64,000 bases of DNA from Sipunculus nudus (GCA_026874595.1 CM049306.1:57542019-57606018), one strand, 5' to 3'. Shown: positions 1-21,899, numbered from the stretch's first letter. The notes: generated by a model from the sequence alone, not told the origin. Numbers and translations are program-made.

Positions 1-1433
1 AGTAAGAGTGTTAACATTTTGGAAATAGACGTGGTAAGCTTACATTTCCAGTAAGAGAGTTAAAATTATGGATAATAGACATGGCAAGCACACATTTCTA
101 GTAAGAGTCTTAACATTTTGGAAATAGACACGGTAAGCTTACATTTCCAGTAAGAGTGTTAAAATTATGGATAATAGACATGGTAAGCACACATTTTAGT
201 AAGAGTGTTAACATTTTGGAAATAGACGTGGTAAGCTTACATTTCCAGTAAGAGAGTTAAAATTATGGATAATAGACATGGTAAGCACACATTTTAGTAA
301 GAGTGTTAACATTTTGGAAATAGACGTGGTAAGCTTACATTTCCAGTAAGAGAGTTAAAATTATGGATAATAGACATGGTAAGCACACATTTCTAGTAAG
401 AGTCTTAACATTTTGGAAATAGACGTGGTAAGCTTACATTTCCAGTAAGAGTGTTAAAATTATGGATAATAGACATGGTAAGCACACATTTCTAGTAAGA
501 GTCTTAACATTTTGGAAATAGACGTGTTAAGCTTACATTTCCAGTAAGAGAGTTAAAAATTATGGATAATAGACATGGTAAGCACACATTTCTAGTAAGA
601 GTCTTAACATTTTGGAAATAGACGTGGTAAGCTTACATTTCCAGTAAGAGTGTTAAAATTATGGATAATAGACATGGTAAGCACACAGTTTAGTAAGAGT
701 GTTAACATTTTGGAAATAGACGTGGTAAGCTTACATTTCCAGTAAGAGAGTTAAAATTATGGATAATGGACATGGTAAGCACACATTTCTAGTAAGAGTC
801 TTAAAATTTTGGAAATAGATGTGGTAAGCTTACATTTCCAGTAAGAGAGTTAAAATTATGGATAATAGACATGGTAAGCACATATTTCTAGTAAGAGTGT
901 TTACATTTTGGAAATAGATGTGGTAAGCTTACATTTCCAGTAAGAGAGTTAAAATTATGGATAATAGACATGGTAAGCACACATTTCTAGTAAGAGTCTT
1001 AACATTTTGTAAATAGACGTGGTAAGCTTACATTTCCAGTAAGAGAGTTAAAAATATGGATAATAGACATGGTAAGCACACATTTTAGTAAGAGTGTTAA
1101 CATTTTGGAAATAGACGTGGTAAGCTGACATTTCCAGTAAGAGTGTTAAAATTATGGAAATAGACATGGTAAGCACACATTTCTAGTAAGAGTCTTAACA
1201 TTTTGGAAATAGATGTGGTAAGCTTACATTTCCAGTAAGAGTGTTAAAATTATGGAAATAGACATGGTAAGCACACATTTCCAGTAAGAGTGTTAAAATT
1301 ATGGAAATAGATGTGGTAAGCTTACATTTCCAAAAAGAGTGTTAAAATTACAGAAATATATGTGGTAAGCTTACATTTCCTGTAAGAGAGTTAAAATTAT
1401 GGATAATAGACATGGTATGCTTACATTTTCAGT
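1..1433. repeat. Two-monomer tandem satellite (about 49 + 50 bp)
   Basis: This is a tandem array of two related monomers that alternate. Monomer A is about 49 bp, begins 'agtaagagtgttaacatttt' and contains the HindIII-type string 'gtaagcttacatttcc'. Monomer B is about 50 bp, reads 'agttaaaattatggataat' and contains 'gtaagcacacattt'. The A-B dimer of about 99 bp is the repeating unit, with roughly 14 dimers. Order breaks down after about 1130, where hybrid units appear ('tatggaaatagacatgg'), and the last units before 1433 are the most diverged, as expected at an array edge. The left edge is outside the window. The array sits in the AHCYL intron about 165 bp before the exon at 1598. Confidence 0.95.
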
Positions 1434-1594
1434 CAGATCTGGGCCTCCCAACCAAATTATCACAAATCCTTCCCAATGAGATATAGATAAACATAACAAA
1501 AAACTGATTGGCTGGACCTTAACAAGATTATGTTGAGAACCAACTTATTATAAGGACATCCATTGTACTTTAGTGTAACTTTTTTTTGTGTTAA

Positions 1595-9831
<8,237 letters not shown>

Positions 9832-12445
9832 TTCCTTACTTGTGAGGGTTGCTGGTGTTTGGACCAGGTGGCTTACGGCTAAACATGATCTGACCTGTCA
9901 TTACAGCACACACCAGCTGCCAGAGTGGTCATTAAAGTGCAGGCTTATTCAACATTACAAAGAATATTCAGGCCACAAACGACTTAATCTGCATTCACAT
10001 TATCTTTTTTGTTTATATACAGAATAGCAGTATTTTCCCATGTTTATACTTAATTACAATATTATGTCAGTAAACTCTTCTATTATTGTATGAAATACAA
10101 AACCAAGAGGTGGCAACGGTGTTGGAGCTGGGATACTTATAAATATTGGGGGAGGTATATTTTGCCATTTTCTGATGTTTTGTTGATTTATTATGCAGTT
10201 TATGACTGAGCATGTACATTTAACAGACTTATAGAGGGTATATACCTGTCTGAATATAATGATATGTCAGTATAGGAAAACAAGACATTTGGTTGTAGTA
10301 TTATCATAGTTACAAAATATATTATATGACCCTCTTTTTGTGTTGCCATCCAGTATAAAGGAGCTGTAATATATCTGCAATAAATTAACATAAAGGGACT
10401 GTATTCTTAAGTATTATTACTAAAGAAAATACAGAATATTAAGCAGCACTCATGTATTTAATACAGAGCTTCCTTGCATGAGCTTGAATCCAAACATTGA
10501 AAAGGACAGTGTTTATCACAGGTCTCCTGCTTAGTTACAAAGGGACATCACCAGCCAAAGCAGAATGTGTGCTGTCAAAGCAGCTGAGAATTTGTATGCC
10601 GACTCATTTGTATATTCAGTTAGAGCCAGAACTGAACAGGAAATCATGCTTTCACATACCTTGACCAAAGTATCCATATTAATGATGAATTAAGAGGTCC
10701 CCCATGACTGTGTCATTTTCTTTATGTTTTTATCTCCTTCTGTTCAGTTTAATATTATAAACTTCAGTATGTTATTTCGATTAACCACAACCATTTAATG
10801 AAATATGATTACATTAACATTAATACTTGTGGGTCAGTGCAGAAAATTGATTTATCAAATTATGTTATTTTTGCCAGATCTGAATGATGTATTATAGGAA
10901 ATACTTCACAAAGGTGATGTATCACTGCACTGCTCCTGAAGAGAATGAAAGATGCTGGTAATGTGCTGTTCATAATTAATGAAATGTTAAGATTTGAAAA
11001 AGATATAATAGCAAGAGATTATAGAAAGTGGAGCAGAAGAGGAGTGATCATATTCTGAACTTTAAGGTATATCGCATGTCTGCAAATATAGCAAGTTTGC
11101 ATGTTTATCATATTCGCCTTAATATTTGATAGGTTAAGCGATTATATTGTGATAGCAGGGGTGTATATATTATACTAATTAATAACAAATGTCATTATTA
11201 GATTTGAATGCTTTAATTCAGGGATTGGAAGTAGGTGGATTTTCCTTGTATTGTCCTCATCACATATGATGATGATGATGGTGGTGATGATGATGTATAT
11301 ATAACCGTGGATGGGAGTAAATTGTCCTAGGATAACAGTAAATACCACTCCAGCCTCCTAGAGATTACGACATCAGACCTTGGTAGATGTAACAGTGGTT
11401 TTAAACAATTAAAGGCCATATTTTTCCAGGTATGATGTAAAAAATACACAGGTTCACTGGCACATCACAGTACCAAAGGTGTTTCAGATGAAAAAGCAAT
11501 TATTCAAGAACAAAAACTGAATTTTATTTGTGGTTTGGAAATTATCAGATGTATAACCAATAATTCCTGAGCAAACATATTTTAATTGTGGTTTGAAAAT
11601 AATTTTAAGAGGAGAATTTTGGGGTATATCTCTGTGAAGAGGGAAGAACATAGGTCTGTATTCTATGAAATACTTTGTATGTATCATGTCATTAGCAGAA
11701 CATGGCAGTATGTATCATATGGTGGGGTCATTTATCATGACAGCCCTGCTGTTAAGGCAGACATAGTGATTTACGATGGCTGAAGTTTCTACACCACAAG
11801 AACAAACAAACCTTCTGTTATTACATACTTTACATGTTCTGTAGCTGTTTAATAAAATTTGCACATGTTCTAAAACTCACATGAGAAATGCACCATTGAC
11901 AGCTAAGTACCATGGATGAATATTAAATGTGCCACAGTTGAAAAAAACTTTTTGAATACTAATTTCCACCTTGACAAATGAAGTAATACATTGTGATACT
12001 TATGAACTGCCCTCCTTAAAGGATCAGCATAACGGGTTTGTAACTGTATCTTAATACTTGGCATATTTCTTTAATACTTTTAGGTGAAACTTGTAAATTA
12101 ACACATGAATAGTTCTGTGAAATAATACATGCATTTACAAAGAATCCATTAGAGTTCACAACACCTGTGAGTTTATCATATAAATTAAGAACATGGTAGG
12201 CTTTGAAACTTACTTATTTGTTACATGTAAAATCTTATTAAAAGATGTTTGTCAGAGATTATGCTTATGGCTGCTATACTTTTTAAAGTCTTAATGTTCA
12301 TGTGGAAAGATCCAATTTTGTTGGTAGGTGGCGCCAGAGTGCAGATCAGTCCATAACCATAATTAGTTTTAAAACTTGTGTTCAGCTAAAGTCCCTTACA
12401 AGAGCAAGACGCTTGGTAACTAAATAAAGTTTATTGTAAGCAGTT
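9832..12445 (+). other. AHCYL1: Probable AHCYL 3' UTR
   Basis: Low-copy AT-rich sequence follows the stop codon with no other gene signal. AATAAA hexamers at 11851-11856 and 12423-12428 are plausible polyadenylation signals. The true end is not determinable from sequence alone. Confidence 0.45.
11262..11295. repeat. (GATGATGGT) microsatellite
   Basis: About 34 bp of imperfect GAT trinucleotide repeats ('gatgatgatgatggtggtga'). Confidence 0.85.
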
Positions 12446-14463
12446 ATCACCTGGTACTGATTGGAACCAATGTGCCAGTGTTATGCAGCCATCTAACTGA
12501 TACTTGCTCAGGCCATGCAACTTGTTCATGCATCTGTATGCAAATTAACCCTTCCCAGCAGACCTCAGTAGGAGAGTTGATGGACTCACTATGTTAATGA
12601 AGTCACATTTTTTTTTTTCAAAATTGGAATGTGTATCCTAATGGCAGGGCTTGACATTAGAAGAAAAGAAACACCCACAGCGCCAAAATATCACAACTAC
12701 ACAGAAAGCCAGTAGTCCTTAAACTGTATTTGTTATGGGAGGCACAACCTGAATCATAATTAGTTCTATTCAATAATAGTCAAATGATATTGGTCAATTA
12801 ATGCAGTAGAAGATTTAGAACAGCTAACAAATATCCTATTCAGTACTTGACGATTTCTGTTAGTCATTATTAAATACACAGAGATTATTCCAGGAAAGTC
12901 CTCTTTGTTATATCTTGTTTATCAATCCTAAAAACGCACTGGTTTTGAAAACCTCAAAAACATTTTATTAAGCTTTTGAAACCATTCAACTGGAACCATG
13001 AGTCAACTGGAAATTATCACAAGGGTATCTCATAATGTACCATTTGCCTTGTCATCCTCATGGTTTACTAGCCTCTGGTGACTGTGAGTGATAATGTTGA
13101 GCCCTTCAGACTAGCACACACTCTGTTTAATTACACGGGGGATTGGTATTGTAAGTAGGACTGTTTTACTGATATTTGAAACTCTTTGCCACTGTACCAT
13201 AAACACTCAAAGCATGACAGTAGCACTTTGTGACAGTACTTAAGAGCAGGCGCTGCTTCATCAGACAGAAGAGTCTGGTATTTCTGGTGTTGATCTTGCG
13301 GGTCATAGATTCATTCAGACTTATGAACAGGCTTATGTTTGGTTTGATTGGATTATGATGGATACCTGCTTTTTCACATGATGTCATGTGAGTAACATAT
13401 TGATTATGACATCATGTGAGTGAAATTGATTAACTGGATGTTTATAGTACTTGTTCTTAGCAATAAGAAAATAAATGATATATATACTAAAGAAAAAGTG
13501 TTGTTATCAATGTGCCCTTGGTGTATGTGTATGTATGTGCAGTTGATTTTTATAACACTATTATCTTTGTTTCTATGAATATCACAACAGATTAGCTTGA
13601 AAAAAATATGTTAGTTCTTGAAATCATAAAATAGAGCCTTAATTTGGGTTTGGCCTAGGTTAAAGCAGGAACACACTAATCAGTTTAAAAAAATGGAACA
13701 AATCGGTGAACTAAATCGAGCATTCCTTGAGAGTAAATCATGAAGTACCACATTAGCCCATATAATACCAATGAATGACTGCCTGTCACTGGGATAAAGA
13801 AATTGTGAAGAATTCTTTACATAAACATATAGTGGTGATTTACCTCCCAAAACTTCAATGGACTGTTCCTGTTTTACTGTAACCCTCCATAAAACTCCAT
13901 CAAACTGCATTACTTTTTGGTTAAAACCTGCCATTCACCTATCTTTTCTGTTGGATTTCTGGCTTTCTCTGCATACACATGTATTTTCTTATTAGAAAAT
14001 TTTGTATAAACCTGTGTGACATGTTTATCCAAAAGCTCTTAGTAAACAAAGTACATGAGCCAATACTGACAAACAGAAAAACCATGTAACCCAAGGTGGT
14101 TTGTTGCATATGTGCAGAATTAGAAAGATCACTCTTTAAAAAACGCCCTTTGTAAAATCTGCTGACAGATGTCTGTTTGATGTGTTTTGACTTTTTGACA
14201 GGCCCCAAGACCCACATTTTCAACACATGGATAAACAAAAAGAAGGGCCTGTGTGCAGTAGGACAAATGTTTTCTTGCGCTTTATTAAAAATTTCAAGAA
14301 AATATCTTTAGTAAATAGACGTCAGATATAAGAATAAGCCCCGGCCTTTAAAACTGCCATCAGTCAAAGCCAATGAAAGCATAATACCTGGAAGTATAAT
14401 AATTCAATTACATTCATATTCATTTTGTATGCCTTATATATATAGGTCATTTTCTGATTCAGG
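12446..14463. other. Low-copy sequence with no gene seen
   Basis: AT-rich DNA without splice-bounded coding stretches or recognisable repeats. A short near-palindromic pair 'tgatgtcatgtgagt' / 'gacatcatgtgagtg' lies at 13380-13422. Confidence 0.5.
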
Positions 14464-14468
14464 AATGC

Positions 14469-14759
14469 ATGGAAAATTCCATTTCACCCCATAAAGAAAG
14501 ACCATTACTGATCATGTTTCACAAAGTAGAAGAAAGACTATTTTTGATCATATTTTGCCCCACAGAAGAAAGACCATTTTTGATCATGTTTCTCCCCATA
14601 GAAGAAACACCATTTCTGATCATGTTCAACCTCGCAGTTGAAAGAACATTATTTATCACATTTCAGCCCAAAGAAAGAAAGACATTTTTGATGTTCCACC
14701 CTGTAGAAGAAAGATCATTAATGATTTTGTTCCACCCTGTACATGATATAGCATTTTGA
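14469..14759 (+). repeat. 36-bp minisatellite that is open in one frame (12-residue repeat)
   Basis: About seven tandem units of 36 bp, for example 'ccatttttgatcatgtttct' + 'ccccatagaagaaaca'. One + frame stays open across all units, giving a 96-residue ORF whose repeat reads roughly PFLIMFxPxEER (PLLIMFHKVEER, LFLIIFCPTEER, PFLIMFLPIEET). The unit length is a multiple of three, so openness can be passive. No splice, promoter or homology support for a real protein. Confidence 0.75.
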
Positions 14760-14763
14760 AAAA

Positions 14764-14797
14764 AAACAAGGGACCCATGGGTCACGGCGCTCAGCTT
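14764..14797 (+). repeat. Solo left end of the CAGCTGAG-ended element
   Basis: 'aacaagggacccatgggtca' followed by 'cggcgctcagct'. The text after it (to about 14930) resembles the start of the 48.07 kb copy ('gagaatctaagaggaaag' versus 'gctatgagaaaatgg'), so it is a truncated copy lying next to the complete copy at 14957. Confidence 0.7.
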
Positions 14798-14956
14798 AAG
14801 TTTGAAATTTTTGCAAATGCAAAATATTCTATTTTAAATGTTTTTCATTTATATAAGCATATGAGAATCTAAGAGGAAAGAGGCCCTCCTACTTTGTTAT
14901 AGTAAAGTTCTAAATATATGATTGCAAACTAATACTCTGACAAGACTGTGATGAAG

Positions 14957-17825
14957 AACAAGGGACCTATGGGTCACGGCGCTCAGCTGTTATATATGAT
15001 TAAAAAATATGATTTAGGAATGAGGCATATGCTGGTTTGGTGTGGTAATAAATATAAGCTTTATTATGAGTTCTTGGTGTTTAGCTTATGTATGATTATG
15101 ATATTATCTTTGGAGACAGGGAAGAGGATTGATTTCATTTATTTTATTAACAAATGGAGTACTATTGTCACACAGATTTTGACTTGGCCATATAACTTAT
15201 AAGCAGAACATATGAGTTTAACTATTTATTAAAAATAATTACAAATATTGTCCCAAATATAATTTTTATTAAAAATAATAAGAGAATCTTATGATTTTTT
15301 AAAATGAAATATAACTGAAATGATTATTAAAATAATATTAAAGAATATATTCATGAATGCTTTCATGAATACATTTTGAAAGTATTTGCACTGGTATTCA
15401 TATACTTTCATTTTTACCTGAATTCCAATTCTTTATGCAAGACATTTTATAATGGAGTACATATTCATATTCGTATTTAAATACAATTGCAAAGTTTTCC
15501 CACCATTACTGGCATTTATTCAGTTTTCACCAAACAATTATGTTGAGAATCCAGAATATACAAAATTCACACATTTAAATTATGATCAAAAGTACCTGGT
15601 TTTATGGCTTTTATTTATATTAAAAAAAAAAAATGTAAGGCCAAAAAAAATTAAAGGTATGGTTCTCAGGCACCGCCCGCATCAATTTTAAACCCCCGCA
15701 TCAAAAATTTTTATTTGATTTTCAATAAAAACTTTCCAATTTTGAGCTGCTGCCGCTCCGACATTTCTTTCAAGAAGATTAAACCATACAATTTCCTTTG
15801 TTTTGTAGTGCTTTTACTTATTTAGCAAATTAAAACTGTTATTTTCATGCTTTTCCCTTATCATTTGACATTTTTATCGAAACATACCAAAAAATTTAAA
15901 ATAAAAAAAGCGCCCGCCCGCATTGACTTCTGAAAAAAAAATGCCTGAGAACCATACCTTTTTTTTATTTTGGCCAAATATATTCATTTTGGACTAATTT
16001 CACATCAATGTACACACTAGACACAGTAGGAATCTAGATTAATAATATCAACTGCATCTTTGTCTATCATTAATTTCCTTCATATGATCCCTAATGATTA
16101 GTAATGAATAATATGATTTACTTTTTTATCATTAAAATTGAACTGAAAAATACCATAGGTGACTGCATGGTGTTATTTGGAGTACGTGACATTCTATCCA
16201 TCGATATAAGATTCTTTTATCATCAGTAACTGCAAGTTGATTTCCTGTTATTATAAACTAACAAATTCTTTTTTATTTTTCTTAAATTGTTATTAAGAAA
16301 CAATAAAAATTTATTAATTTATTGTTAATTGTTATGTTGTTGGTTAAAACTACTAGATGAGTTGGGTTGGACACCTGGATCAACTGTGGCTGGCCATAAG
16401 CTGCCTACCTGCAACAGTGTATGGCTCGCCTCAAGCATGCATAATTTGCTGAAAGTTCAACAAGGTCAACGTACAGGTGACTCAAGAGGGGCTGGAGAGA
16501 GTTAAGGTCTCATAAAAACATAAATAAAAGCTACAATTTTTGGCCAATTTCTTTCAGTTTTCTCAACTAAAAAGCTGAAATCTTTGTGTGCATTATATGA
16601 AAATTATATCAACCGTGCTCAAAGGAAACAAATGTGCCATGGTCAAAGTTGGGCAAAATTTAAGGCACTAATTTTATATTTATACTAATAACATATAAAA
16701 TTTGAAAAATTCAGGACTAATTTGGGGTATTCAATTGAATCTTGATTAAATAATGTTACATCCCTGGCAAAAAAACTCTAGCTTCAGCAATCCCCTTGTT
16801 TAGAGAGTAAATATATTTCTTGATTTTTTACATAGTGCATTATGTTTGGGCCCATAACTTTAAAAAATTATGCAATACTGACATCATTTCTGGCATGTGC
16901 ACAGCGAATGTATAGAAAAATATGTATATTATATATGATCAAAGTCAGCTCAGTGGTTTTGATATTAGGCAGTCTTAAAGTGTAACAATGGGTTTTTAAT
17001 GGAAAAATGAAGTATTTCATTAATATCTCGAAGGGATTAAGTACTAGTGACCAAATTCTTGGCATGATAGGGGATTTTGGAGACATCTAACTGTATGCCA
17101 AATTTAAGGAACTTAGAGCTGAAGCTCAGGAGCTAAGCTCAAGCAAACTGCATAACACTAGCTTGATGTAAACAATATGTGACATGGTGCTTGAAAACTT
17201 GAATAAAATCTACAGTTTTTGATCAACTGGTTTCAAATTTTTGGTGTTAACAGTTGAAATGCTAACAAAAAGATGCTTTGAAAAATAAATCCACAGCAGT
17301 TACAGGAAAAAAACGTGCCATGGTCAAAGTTGGGCAAAATTTAAGGTACCAATTTTTTATTTTTGCTAATATTTTAAAAAATTTAAAAGATTTTGATCTA
17401 ATTTTGGGTATACAATTTAATTTTGATTAATAAAAGTAATATTACTGGAAAAAAGAGTCCAATTTAAATTATATAATACAGACTTAATTTCTGGCATGTA
17501 CATAGGAACTATATAGAGGATTATTTATGGTAAATATGAGGAAAAACAGATGAGTGGTTTTGATATTAGGCAGTTCTGAAGTGTGAAAATAGGTTTTTAA
17601 TAAAAAATTGAGGTTTTTCCTTAATTTCTCAAAGAAACTAAGTCACAAAGACCCAGTTTTCGGCTTGGTAGGAGATCTTGGGGACATCTAACATTATGCC
17701 AAATTTTGGATTCCTAGGTCTTACGGTTTCAAAACGTGCCACATCTACGGACGGATGGACGGACAGACGACGGACAATGGACCACGACTATAGCTCAGAT
17801 GACTTATAGTCAGCTGAGATAAAAA
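14957..17825 (+). repeat. CAGCTGAG-ended element, long copy 1 (2.9 kb)
   Basis: It begins 'aacaagggacctatgggtca' and ends 'agtcagctgagataaaaat'. It is closely matched by the copy at 43212-47519; the pair align for over a kilobase from the start ('aaatatgatttaggaatgag' versus 'aaatatgatttaaaaatgag'). It carries the MITE at 15639-15975, which the other copy lacks. Near the right end it has GGAC-type short repeats ('acggacggatggacggacag'). Only short ORFs are present, without recognisable transposase, so its class is uncertain. Confidence 0.75.
15639..15975 (-). mobile_element. PIF/Harbinger-like MITE, copy 2, with paralogous empty site
   Basis: 337 bp starting GGCCAAAA and ending TTTTGGCC, with inner inverted repeats AAGGTATGGTTCTCAGGCAC and GCCTGAGAACCATACCTT. 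Flanks are 'aaatgTAA' and 'AAAtatattc'. The paralogue at 43.89 kb reads 'aaatgTAAtatattc' with no insertion, which dates the insertion after the duplication and defines the ends and a 3-bp TAA target. Orientation is opposite to the copies at 6490 and 63670. Confidence 0.88.
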
Positions 17826-19700
17826 TTATTCTTTTATAATAATTTAAACTGCCATGCTCTAGGATTATTGCAGAACTTATGCAGAAGTATAAATATATTT
17901 ATTCTCTTATCTTGAGGAAATTGGAAAAGACACTTGGGATCACAGAAACAAATTAAATACAGGGGACACCACCTGCAAATAACAGTCACATCAGTAATAT
18001 AATTGGCAACATGGTAAGGGGGGTGACGGACATAATTTAAGAAGTCCTTCCTCCTTATGGTTGGGGACTGAAAACTCATGATTTTACAACCTATAAAATT
18101 ATAACCCTGACACTGAAGGCAACGTTTAATGTTACAGCGGGAGGAAATATCCAGGGCTTCATTATATAGAGGATTTCACTGTTTAGTCATTGGTCAGGGC
18201 CTTATTAAGGCCCTAGTGACTACTGTAGACTTCAACAGAATCAGGCATTGAACTTTACAAAATATTTTGAAACAGTAAATCATTCACACAAAATATTTGT
18301 GGAAACTGGTGAAGCAGGAAAGGTCAAATGCTATTTTATACAAAACAGCAGATGAGTGAACTAGGCTAGAAGGAAATAGGACCATGCATAATACAGGCAG
18401 TCCCCATGTAGCAAGAGGTCTGTTATTTAGTACTCAGGCGAATGCCAGGTGGTGCCACTCACTTACAGGTGCACTGAACTTGTTTTCTTCTACAATATTC
18501 ATATGGAACATACATGGAGCAGACAGCCTTAAAGGTACAATTATTCACATACAAGGTATGTTGAAAGTACCTGAAATATAGTGTTTTCTCCTTACAATAC
18601 AGTGTCTGCCAATATTTCCTTCACTCATAGGCAGGTGGAAATAGCTTGCACCAGGTGTCATCAATGATACAAAATACACAACATGCACGCCACCTGTTGT
18701 CCATACTGTGTAGTTTCATAAATCAAGATAGTTCACACTTCTAACCTGTTTCTTCTGTATCTTCTTTCATGTTTCTTTTTGTTATTTGGGATTTGTCGCA
18801 CATGCAAGATTGGACCTCTTGTCACAGTCTTGTCATTGTAAACAGACACGTGGACTGTTTTTTACTCAAACAAAACCATAACATGTCAAACAGGTGGGGA
18901 TAGCAAGGCTATCTGTCGAGATGGTTTCATATTCAGCCAAAATAAACAAAGAGCATGAGATAATACACATGTTATTGCAATTGTTTAAGTACTTTTAAAT
19001 GTAAATCCATGACAACTTCTGCACCCTAGTGGTACATAGGTCTGACTAGAAAAATTCCCATTCTGTGATTTTTGTGTTTTAAATTTTTTCCATTGTGTTT
19101 TTCTCATAGTAAGCACTGGAGTCGCAGAGTCCGGCAATACCTGACCAGTACGCAAATCCTACATCTGCTACCCGTTTGACACCAGGGCAGGCCAAGTGAA
19201 AAGCTAGAGTTTATATACAGTCATACAAGTCAAAGCTAGTTTATCAGCACAATGTATACAGTGGTTGTCATTTTATATGCCAGGGTTTCAAAGTGTTACA
19301 TCTGCAATGTAAAATTACCTTGAAAAATGAGCCCTTTGTGACCAAGACTCCCATCATCACAGGTTACCAGTCGTTTTACAGAAGTTTTCATTAATACTAT
19401 CCATGCTTCGATTTTCCAAATTTGTTTAGCAAACTATTGATATTAATTATATATACAAAAACAGGTCATTTGTTACCCGTAAATTAAATATTGATATAAT
19501 GAATGTTACCAGTTTTGAATATAATATATATCTGTCAATAATTAACAAGAATGTCCGCCTGTTTTTTTTTTATGATAACAGTTGGTGCATATTAAATAAT
19601 ACATAAAACAATGTACATGTTTATACCAATGTATATTCTCTGTTCAAGTCACTGTATGGTGAGACTGTGAAAATTAAAACCCTAACACATGACCCCAACC
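17826..19700. other. Intergenic sequence between convergent AHCYL and NRF1
   Basis: No gene or clear repeat is supported. A GC-richer patch at 19110-19200, preceded by a plausible acceptor, is discussed under rejected items. Confidence 0.5.
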
Positions 19701-19737
19701 TAAGTAAAAACACTTCACAAGGAATCATTTGTAATGG

Positions 19738-21899
19738 TTTATTGGATTTGTTTGGCAAAATGTAATATTCACACAGATACCATGGAAACAGAAATTGTCC
19801 TGTTGACATAATAAGTTAACATAGTGACATAAACACAACATGTACAATTTGTTTTAAAAGCTGCCTGTTTAAGGTGTACAACATCCACATGCAGAGGATA
19901 TAATATACATTCAGGTTGATGTACAGCAAGTATCAAGATTATATACATATGTACAGAGATTTATACACATAACTGACTTGAATAGTGGATGCTTTTGGCT
20001 ATAGGAAATTTACAAATTGACTTATTTCTGGCAGATCTCCTTACTTAAGAAACAATTATATGACACACATGTTGACATTTACTAGTTTATGACTAGTTAT
20101 TAGTTTATTAGATCATCAGTAAGGATCTCCTACACATGTTCATATTTATAGAAATACATACATTTTATCATATATCATCATATATAAATGAGTAACACAA
20201 GTTACAATCCATGACAAGTTGTTTTAAACTGGAAGCATTCTCAATGTATGAGACCTTCAAACTGTTAATACTATTAGGAAACTTAACTAGCTCCTGCCAT
20301 TTTTGAGATAGTATGGTTTAACGTAAGGAAGACTGATGACGCCACACCATCAGATAAGCTCAGTTTCGCTAAAAATGCCCAGTAATTGTTGTTCTCACTA
20401 TCCTGTAACAGTATACATTTAAACCCATCATTATACCGATTACTTTAGCCAATCATAAAGCAATTTTAAATTATATCTGGGGGTCATCTGGTGGTAATTA
20501 ATATTCTTCAAATCATGTTTTAACTACACCAATTTAATTCAAGGAGTTTAATGACAACTCAAATATTCTATCCAAGTGTTTGGAATACAAGTTTGGTAAG
20601 AGGAAGAGAATGATGGTTAAATAACATGCAACAAAGAAAACCAACTCCTCAGTAAGTGTAACTTTGTGTTTGGCAGGTAAATAAATGATGCATGTGAAGC
20701 TTTAGTACAGGTAATCATGTATCACTAAAAGGAAGGGCACTGCCTTGTGTCCCAAAATAAAGCCCCTTGGACAGCCCTCTGAATACCAAACTCAGCCAAG
20801 CCAACCATTAGTGACCCAGTATTACCCTCCATCAGAGATTTCACAGGTCACATGGCGGTCACATGGCGGTCACGGGCTGGCAGACAAGTAACTGACAAGC
20901 TGAAGGAATTTTGTGACCTGTGACCAGACTGACAGGTTTCTCTTTTACATTAATTCACAAGAGTACCCACTGGGTATCAAACTTGCATGCAGGATTCTCA
21001 TCATAACATGAAAACACTGTTCCATGGTTTTACTGTTGCATTTCCAAATTCCATGTTTACTGTTTTGACCTGTTTCTAGCCATAACCTGTTTCTAGCCAG
21101 ACACCTGCAGTAAACAACTGTTGCAGTGTACAATGATGAAAAAGATACAGAGATGTTAAAATGTATGTACAGTAATAATTTCTGCAGCACAAAGCCACCA
21201 TAGTTAATCTCCTGAAAGTAACCTGTTTGAGCATGAGATATAAAGACTACTTTCTCCGATGAACCATTTAATTCCCTGACTTTTTCCTGACTGGAAAATT
21301 GAAACTTCCTTTCCATGTAATCCCTGATTCCTAAAAGGTTCTCAGACATTGTAAATGGACAATATCACTTTTGGTGCTAAAATATCACACTTAAATTTTG
21401 CAAAAATTTTTTAGCTAAAGAAGTCAGATATATTCAGATCAGGCTACAGGATATTAAACCACAAATACACAGAACCCTTCTCTTCTCTCGGTAATTTTCT
21501 TGTACCTGTCAATACATTTGTTATCACGCTGTGACGAAAATAATAAAGAACCGCAGTGCCCCTTTACAGCACCAACAACATCATGAAGTATGAAACAGAT
21601 GCAGCTGTATTATCAGTTTTAAACCAAAAATCAACACAGACTTTTTAAACACACTGAATAAGTTGTTGCCAATGAAACTGTATTATTCATTCAACCACTG
21701 ACCATGTTTGACCCCTTATTTGGATACTGTATATGTGATGTGTTTATGTTGTGCAGCTTCTGGCCACTCACGTGACAAGGAGCTAAGACTGTCTAATTTC
21801 AAATGATCCAAATAGTCGAGATCTAATGACACCACGGGAAGTATCATGAAACTTCCACTAACAAGCACTGCAGAATTACTAAGTCAGGTTAATATTTTT
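19738..21899 (-). other. NRF1: Probable NRF1 3' UTR
   Basis: AT-rich, mostly low-copy sequence directly downstream of the NRF1 stop codon. On the - strand AATAAA occurs at 20109-20104 and 19743-19738, giving possible 3' UTRs of about 1.8 or 2.2 kb. A short fragment of the 2007-3660 repeat family is embedded at about 20320-20390 ('gacgccacaccatcagataa'). Confidence 0.4.

Noticed and set aside
19109-19200. A GC-richer patch after 'gtgtttttctcatag' on the + strand, with short open frames (one ending LTPGQAK stop, another HLLPV stop), which could be an alternative AHCYL terminal exon.
   Set aside because: Neither frame resembles any AHCYL tail, the conserved -YRY end is already accounted for at 9825-9831, and the patch is over 9 kb further on. 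No homology is recognised.
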